From Leptodactylus fallax (lineage: Eukaryota; Chordata; Amphibia; Anura; Leptodactylidae): 64,000 nt of DNA. The notes under the pieces are model-generated. The model saw only the letters and a program-made list of their open reading frames with translations, ran no database searches and was not told where the DNA came from. Position 1 is the stretch's first letter; the number at the start of each line of letters is the position of its first letter. Positions 58,150 to 64,000 of this stretch are shown here, piece after piece. A program made the translations under genes and the position numbers. The stretch spans positions 4,280,001 through 4,344,000 of the forward strand of contig CAMRHE010000168.1 of the NCBI GenBank assembly GCA_947044405.1, in the 5' to 3' direction.

Positions 58150-58870
58150 TCGCGCGGCCCCCCCTTCCTGACCCATCTATCAAGGTTAATGGAATCACAC
58201 TCACCTCAGTCCCACGGGACCACTGCCTTGGGATAACCTTAAACTCTGACCTATCCTTCAAGCCGCATATTCAAACCCTCAACACCTCCTGCCACCTCCA
58301 ACTCAAGAACATCCATCAAATCCGCTCCTTCCTCACCCCTGAAACTATAAAGATGCTAGTCCACGCCCTCATAATCTTCTGCCTAGACTACTGTAATACC
58401 CTTCTCCATGGCCTCCCAGCTAACACTCTCGACCCCCTCCAGTCCACCTAAACTGTGCTGTTTGCTTAATACACCTCTCCCCCTGTTCTTCATCGTTCGC
58501 TCCCCTCTGCCAATCCCTTCACTGGCTACCCGTTGCCCAGCGAGTAGAGTTCAAAATACTAACGCTGACATACAAACCCATCCACAACCTGTCCCCTCCA
58601 TATATCTCCGACCTAATCTCCCGCTACCTGCCCGCATGTAACCTCCAATCCTCCAAAGACCTCCTACTCCGCTCTGCTCTTATCCGCTCGTCACACAATT
58701 GTCTCCAAGACTTCTCCCGTGCATCCCCCATACTCTGGAACTCATTAAAAAGCCACATAAGACTATCTCCCACAGTCACAAGCTTCAAGAAGGCCCTGAA
58801 GACTCATCTATTCAGGAAGGCCTACAACCTCCAACAACACTACCGTCATCACACCACCATCTGAACAGCC
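58150..58870 (+). pseudogene. LINE C-terminal region
   Basis: KVNGITLTSVPRDHCLGITL, SDLSFKPHIQ, then LDYCNTLLHGLP, PLHWLP-like remnants, ILTLTYKPIHNLSPPYISDL and TSFKKALKTHLFRKAYNLQQ. This is the conserved post-RT region of the family, ending shortly before the 3' UTR at about 58870. Confidence 0.8.
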
Positions 58871-59099
58871 TCTACCCCCACCTTCTGTCTCTATCCTTCT
58901 TCCCTCATAGATTGTAAGCCCTTGCGGGCAGGGCCCTGTATCCCACTGTGCCAGTTGGTCACTGTATGTAAACCCTCAAATGTAAAGCACCATAGAGTTA
59001 ATGGTGCTATATAAACAAACAACAACAATAATATTCAAGATGGAGAGGATAAATATGTTTCATTGCGTAACCCCTTCAACACAGCTAAATAGGTGCTGG

Positions 59100-62000
59100 G
59101 AAAAGATACTGTATTCAAACATCCCCATGTTTGCTGTGATAATCCAGGCATACCTGAGAAAATGGTCTCTCCAGATTTACAAGAACATTTCCCAAACTAA
59201 CATTAGGGTCCACTTCAGTTCTGAAGGAGATCATAAAGGCCTACCGTATTTTTCGGACTATAAGACGCACCTAGGTTTTATAGGAGAAAATAGGGGAAAA
59301 AAATTTAAGCAAAAAAATGTGGTAAAATATTTAATATATGAGAGTTGTCGTTTTGCAACAGCTGTAAGGCCACATTGACAGGTGGCCCTGCAGCTGTACG
59401 GGGATGCATAGGGCATCTTTTTTTGTGGGGCCAGATGTACTTTTTGGTTATACCATTTTGGGGAATGTCTATTACTTAGATCACTTTTTATTGAAATCGG
59501 AGACGAAACAGCGAAAAAGACGGCAGTCCAGCACTTTTGATTTTTTTTTCCCGCTATGACGTTCACCCTACGGGAAAAATATTTTTATAAGTTTGTAGAC
59601 CAGGCATTTTCGGACACAGGGATACCTAATGTGTATGTGTATCACAGTAATTTTCTAGGGAAAGGGGGTGTATGGGAGATTCTGTACATTACTATTAGTA
59701 ATTACTATTACAGGCCTGGTCCAGCTGTCACAGGAACATGACGGCTCCTGCGATCAAGCCGCGCGTGAGCCGGCCTGCAACAAGAAAGGTACGGGGCCAG
59801 TGGGGGTTAGCTTCAATACTTTTACGGAGCTTACAGAATCGGCATCCGCCATAACAGCATGGTGGAGGCCGGGAGGTTCACACCGCCAGGACACAGGACA
59901 CCCTCTCAGCCAAGGGGCCTGCAGCATCTCCCCACTCCTCCCGCTGCGGCGAACCACCGGCGGCAGGAGTGGGGCAATGCTGCGATCCCGCTCCTCTGCC
60001 CTCCCCCCAAAACACCCTAGATTTGGATTATAAGATGCACCCCCATTTTCCTCCCAAATTTCACACATTCACAAAGTGTTAAAGGAGAAAATGCATCTCA
60101 CAGATTATTATGCGATTTCTCCCGAGCACAGAAATACCTCACATGTGGGTGTAAACTGATGTTTGGGTACATGGAAGGGAAGGAGCGACACTGGGTGTTT
60201 GAAAAGCAGATTTTGCTGGAATAGTTTTCAGGTGCCATGTCTCATTTGCAAAGCCCCTAGAGTACCAAAACAATGGAAACCCCCCAAAATTGGCCCCATT
60301 TTGGAAACTACACCCCTGACAGAACATATCAAGGGGTATAGTGAGCATTTTGACCCCACAGCCATTTCAGATTTCATTAACATTGGGACATGAAAATGAA
60401 AAATTACTAAAATGTTACGTTATCCTCAAAGTTTTCATTTTCGCAAATGGTTAAAGGAGAAAAAGCACCCCACAGGTTGTTAAACAATTGCTCCTGAACA
60501 CCACAATACCCCATATGTGGTCGTAATCTGCTGTATGGATACATGGGGGGGGGGGCCCGAAATGGAAAGAGCGCTATTTGGCTTTTGAAGGGCAGATTTT
60601 GCTGGAATAGTTTTCAGGTGCCATGTCTCATTTGCAGACCCCCTAGCGTCCCAATACAATGGAAATCTCCAAAAGTGAACTCATTTTGGAAACTACACCC
60701 CTCACAGAACATATCAAGGGGTATAGTGAGCATTTTGACCCTACAGCTGTCTCACAGATTTTATTAATATTGGGACATAAAAATGAAAAAATACTTTTTC
60801 AATAAACAGTCAATTTAGCCCCAACTTTTTCATTTTCACAAGAGGACAAAGGAGAAAAAGCACCCCAAAATTTCACAATTTCTCCTGAATACGGCAATAC
60901 CCTATATGTAGTCGTAAACTGCTGTATGGGTACATGGCAGGGCTCAGAATGGAAAGAGAGCTATTTGGCTTTTGGAAGGCAGATTTTGCTGGAATAGTTT
61001 TCAGGTGCCATGTTGCATTTGTGGAGCCCCTAAAGTAGCAGTACAATGGAAACTCCTCAAAAGTGACCCCATTTTGGAAACTACACCCCTAAAGGAATTT
61101 CTCAAGGGGTATTGTCATTGTGAGCCTAAGAGTGCTTCACAAAAATTTATGCACAAAGTGAACATTTAAATTTTTAAAGAAATATGCCATATCAGTGCCC
61201 AATACGTTGTGCCCACTTTGTGTCATCAGAGACATGCACTCCTAAAACTATTAAGTGGGCTATCCCGGGTACAAAAAAAATTATATATGTGGGTGTAAAC
61301 TGCTGCTTGGGCACACAGCAGGGCTCAGAAGGAAAGGAGCACTGCGCTTTTTAACTTTTGGAGTATAGATTTAGAGGGACTTCTTTCTGGTCGCCATGTT
61401 ATTTTGCAGAGCCCTGGAGGTGCCAGTAAATTGGAATTCCCCAAGAAGTGACCCCATTTGGTAGCGGCATTTTTTGGGTCTCTGCAAATATGACGGTGTC
61501 CAAAATCCAACAATCTAAATCTACGCTCCAAAAGCCACATAGCGCTCCTTCACATCTGCACCCTCCTGTGTGTCCAAACTGCAGTTTATGCCCACATGTA
61601 TGACACTGGTGTATCCAGGATAATGTACTTAATGCCAAATGTGGGTATAAACTGCTGTTTGGGCACAGAAGGGAAGGAGCGCTATTTTGGTTTTTGAAGC
61701 ACAGTTTAGTTTTTGGACGTCATGCCACTTTTTCAGAGCCCCTGAATTGCCAGTAGAGTGGAATCCGCAGACATGTGACCCCATTTTGGAAACTACATCA
61801 CTGAAATGATTTATCAAGTTGTGTAGCGAGCATTTTTAACCCTTGGGTGTTCCATTAATTTATCATCATTTATGAATAAATTAATGCAACACTTGGGGGT
61901 TAAAAATGCTCACTGTACCCCTGGATAAATTTATTTCAGGGGTGTAGTTTCCAAAATGGGGTCACAAGTCAGGGGATTCCATTTTACTGGCATTTCAGGA

Positions 62001-62222
62001 GGTCTGCAAAAGTGGCATGACGTCCAAAAACTAAACTAAATCTGTGCTTCAAAACCAAAATAGCGCTCTTTCCCTTCTGTGCCCGGCTGTGCCCAAACCA
62101 CAGTTTATACCCACATATGACATTAAGTACGTTATTCTGGGTACACCAGTGTCATACATGTGGGCATAAATTGCAGTTTGGGAACACAGCAGGGGGCAGA
62201 TGTGAGGGAGCGCTATGTGTAA
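59100..62222 (-). mobile_element. Third copy of the tandem-unit TTAA element, truncated
   Basis: 59165-59241 and 60058-62222 match the right palindrome arm (32170-34900) in the same orientation, unit by unit, for example CATCTCACAG then TTATTATGCGATTTCTCCCG. Neither terminus is preserved. The left part is cut by a TATAAGACGCACC-type element (59242-60057), and the right part is broken at 62222 by the PLE. Confidence 0.75.
59242..60057. mobile_element. Insertion with TTTTTCGGACTATAAGACGC start
   Basis: TTTTTCGGACTATAAGACGC at 59250 and GGATTATAAGATGCACC at 60026 are direct, not inverted, repeats. 59390-59640 is a segment of the TTAA-type family (CCAGATGTACTTTTTGGTTA). 59740-60020 is GC-rich. 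It replaces about 200 bp of the surrounding tandem-unit element. Confidence 0.45.
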
Positions 62223-62254
62223 GGGTGTAAGAGTGAAGAAATCAGGCGATACCT

Positions 62255-62330
62255 TTTAGAGGCTAACTGAGTATATTTGATAAGTAAGCTTTCGGAAGTA
62301 CTAGCTCCCTTCATCAGACATGGTGTAATA
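62255..62330 (-). ncRNA. Hammerhead ribozyme-like motif in PLE-4 tail
   Basis: On the minus strand CTGATGA (62311-62317) is followed by GGGAGCTAGTACTTCC, which folds as a 5-bp stem with a 6-base loop, then GAAA (62290-62293). This is the invariant hammerhead core with stem II. Stem III can be drawn as AGCT with AGTT before A/GCC near 62258-62265, which is short, and stem I is weak. Minimal hammerheads of this kind are known from PLE terminal repeats (established family knowledge), and the position about 200 bp after the nuclease stop fits. Confidence 0.55.
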
Positions 62331-62527
62331 CTAGAAACTGAAACTTTACACTATTTATACATACACGAGACATGGATCTTCAAAAGGATCTTGGAATAAC
62401 AAAATGCAATATACGTAGAGAAGTTATTTACAACAGGTCAGGAAATAAACAGTCTAAAATTTGTGGTGCGTGACAGAGGGATCTGTTATCTATCTGTAAT
62501 CAGGTGGTGATTTGTGACCCTCATAGG

Positions 62528-62812
62528 TCATACATAGTGTGACATGAAGCTGGCATGAATATTAAGTCCAAATTGCAGAGTCTGAAATTTTTGCATTAAC
62601 TTGTACTCCCATTCTTTCCTCTCATTCTCCGTCTTAAAATGTCCCATTAAAACCACAACCCGCAAATCTTCAATAAAGTGGTCTTCTCCGGAGAAATGTG
62701 CGGCCACTGGTAGATCTGTTCTACTGTTATTAATGTTGAATCTGTGTGAGTTCATCCTCTGACTAAGTCTCTGGCCTGTTTCCGCCACATAGAGGCCTGT
62801 GGTGGGACACAC
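62528..62812 (-). pseudogene. PLE-4 GIY-YIG endonuclease (shifted frame)
   Basis: CPTTGLYVAETGQRLSQRMN then SHRFNI gives the YVG..., Arg and His core. The conserved Gly of YVGET is Ala here. HFSGEDHFIEDLRVVVL and ERKEWEYKLMQKFQTLQFGL supply the C-terminal metal-binding Glu region and the end (..GLN). It follows the RT with one frameshift. The Gly-to-Ala change may weaken activity. Confidence 0.88.
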
Positions 62813-63999
62813 ATTATGAGATACACCACATTGGAAGACCTGCAGGAAAATGTGCCCCTAATTCTGTGGACCTGTTGTGACTGTGGAACAGGTACACTGT
62901 CAGCGGTGTGGATGTGCTTGCAGGTCATGCACCTGTTTTGCAGGCAAGGTGAGATGCCATTTTCAGTTGGGACCTTCAGGGAACTCCAGACAATAGTACG
63001 CCTCAGGTTTGGTGGTTGCTGAAATGAAAGGAGAGGGGGGACTGGAAATATGTCTTTGAGTCTGTTGTCCCTATGTAGCACAGGTTGGAGCTCCTTGGCA
63101 ATCCTTCGTAGGATCTCCAGCTGTGGGTTGTAGGTGACAACTAGGGGCACTCGGGCTTCTTTCTGGGTCTCTTTATATGTGAGCAGACTGTCTTTGTTAA
63201 TGGCTGCTGCTTTGTTTAATTGGTTGTTCGTCACTTTTGGTTTGTATCCCAATCTGAGAAATTTCGTCCTCAGATCCTGGAGGTGCTTGTCTAGGTCTGC
63301 TTTGTCGGAGCAAATACGATTGTATCTTATAGCCTGGCTGTAAATAATAGATTGTCTTGTGTGCTTGGGTTGGAAGCTGTCGTTTCTCAGATAGGCCGTT
63401 CTGTCTGTGGGTTTGTGGTATATTGATGTAAGTAGCCGGTGGTCTTTAATGTATATTGTGGTGTCCAGAAAGTGGATTTCACTCTCTGAATAGCTAAGTT
63501 TAAGGTTGATGGTAAGGTGAAAGTTATTGAAGTCATTATGGAATTGAAGTAGGGCCTCCTCACCTGCAGTCCAGATGACAAGGATATCATCGATATAACG
63601 AAGGTAAATCATAGGTTTGGTGGTGTATGTTGATAAATATGCTCCTTCCAGTTCAGCCATAAAGAGATTTGCATACTGGGGTGCACATCTGGTCCCCATT
63701 GAAGTTCCCATTTGCTGTAGATATAGATCCTTTCCAAAAGTAAAATAGTTGTGGCTAAGGATGAATTGTATGAGTTGCGTTACTGGTTCTGTTGGGAGGT
63801 TTTGTTTCTCCAGGTATTCCCGACATGCTGCAACTCCATCCTTGTGGGGAATGTTGGTATACAGGGATTCCACATCCATGGTGGCTAAAATGGCACCCTC
63901 AGGTAGTGGGCCCAGGGCATTCAGTTTGTTAAGAAGGTCAGTGGTGTCCTGGATGTAGCTTGGAGTATCCCTGACAAGGGGTTTTAGGAGATTTTCCAC
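62752..63999 (-). pseudogene. PLE-4 reverse transcriptase (partial, core intact)
   Basis: The 415-residue open frame is cut by the window edge at its N-terminal side. RT motifs are complete: ATMDVESLYTNIP (motif A, Asp42), MGTSMGTRCAPQYANLFM (motif B, about 97-114) and YLRYIDDILVIW (motif C, YIDD 135-138). FLDTTIYI follows as a thumb-region block. At 352-362 CLQNRCMTCKH is the Cys-rich linker, and 391-394 VVYL opens the GIY-YIG nuclease. The frame then shifts (+1 or -1) near 62806, so the RT and nuclease are no longer fused. In intact PLEs the RT copies the element's RNA at a nicked target. Confidence 0.93.
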
Positions 64000-64000
64000 C

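Larger units (their letters stand above)
62223..64000 (-). mobile_element. Penelope-like element (PLE-4), running off the window
   Basis: The minus-strand element enters from the right edge with an open RT frame, followed by GIY-YIG nuclease and a 3' non-coding tail of about 300 bp containing a hammerhead-like motif. It is much better preserved than PLE-1 to PLE-3. Its left end (AAGGGTGTAAGAGTGAAG) abuts a tandem unit of the TTAA element inside GGGAGCGCTATGTG, so it is younger than that element. The N-terminal part lies beyond 64000. Confidence 0.88.

Overview
This looks like a piece of a large, repeat-rich vertebrate genome, most likely a frog. The only host gene I can support is FGF5: its first coding exon lies on the + strand at 10935-11244. 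It has a signal peptide, the start of the FGF beta-trefoil, and a canonical GTAAGT donor exactly where FGF5 exon 1 normally ends. No later FGF5 exon was found by eye. Everything to the right therefore appears to be one intron of at least about 52.7 kb, and everything to the left appears to be upstream intergenic DNA. A TATA-like box and a tiny upstream ORF that overlaps the FGF5 start codon (ATGA) sit in the leader.

The rest is layered transposable elements, most of them broken. (1) Left flank, 1-10 kb: a 51-bp minisatellite, a Penelope-like element (PLE, GIY-YIG type) on the minus strand, a 1.8-kb non-autonomous hAT element with an 8-bp duplication, a TTAA-flanked element, a second PLE relic and a Harbinger MITE. 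(2) 11-20 kb: mostly single-copy-looking AT-rich intron with two MITEs and a CR1/L2 LINE fragment. (3) 20-37 kb: a complete-length but dead Tc1 element, then a PIF/Harbinger element of about 12.6 kb. The Harbinger transposase gene has an intron holding a second, internally deleted Tc1. Its 3' part holds two TTAA-flanked units of about 4.6-4.8 kb in head-to-head inverted orientation. (4) 37-51 kb: a hAT MITE inside a TTAA-type element, another PLE remnant, a Ty3/Gypsy-like gag/protease relic, a GTF2IRD2/ZBED-type hAT transposase split by a 2.35-kb hAT insertion, then more MITEs. (5) 52-59 kb: Tc1 relics and a CR1/L2 LINE cut by a Tc1 copy within the codons of its 2A-like peptide. (6) 59-64 kb: a third copy of the tandem-unit TTAA element, then a PLE on the minus strand running off the window. 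That PLE keeps an intact reverse-transcriptase core, a GIY-YIG endonuclease and a hammerhead-ribozyme-like motif.

Several insertions can be dated relative to each other. Paralogous copies of the target inside the same window show the empty site (Harbinger at 24221 against 19440-19760; hAT MITE at 37422 against 50100). Target duplications could be read for the three hAT elements, the three Tc1 elements and several TTAA elements. I see no RNA genes, CRISPR arrays or other host protein-coding genes.
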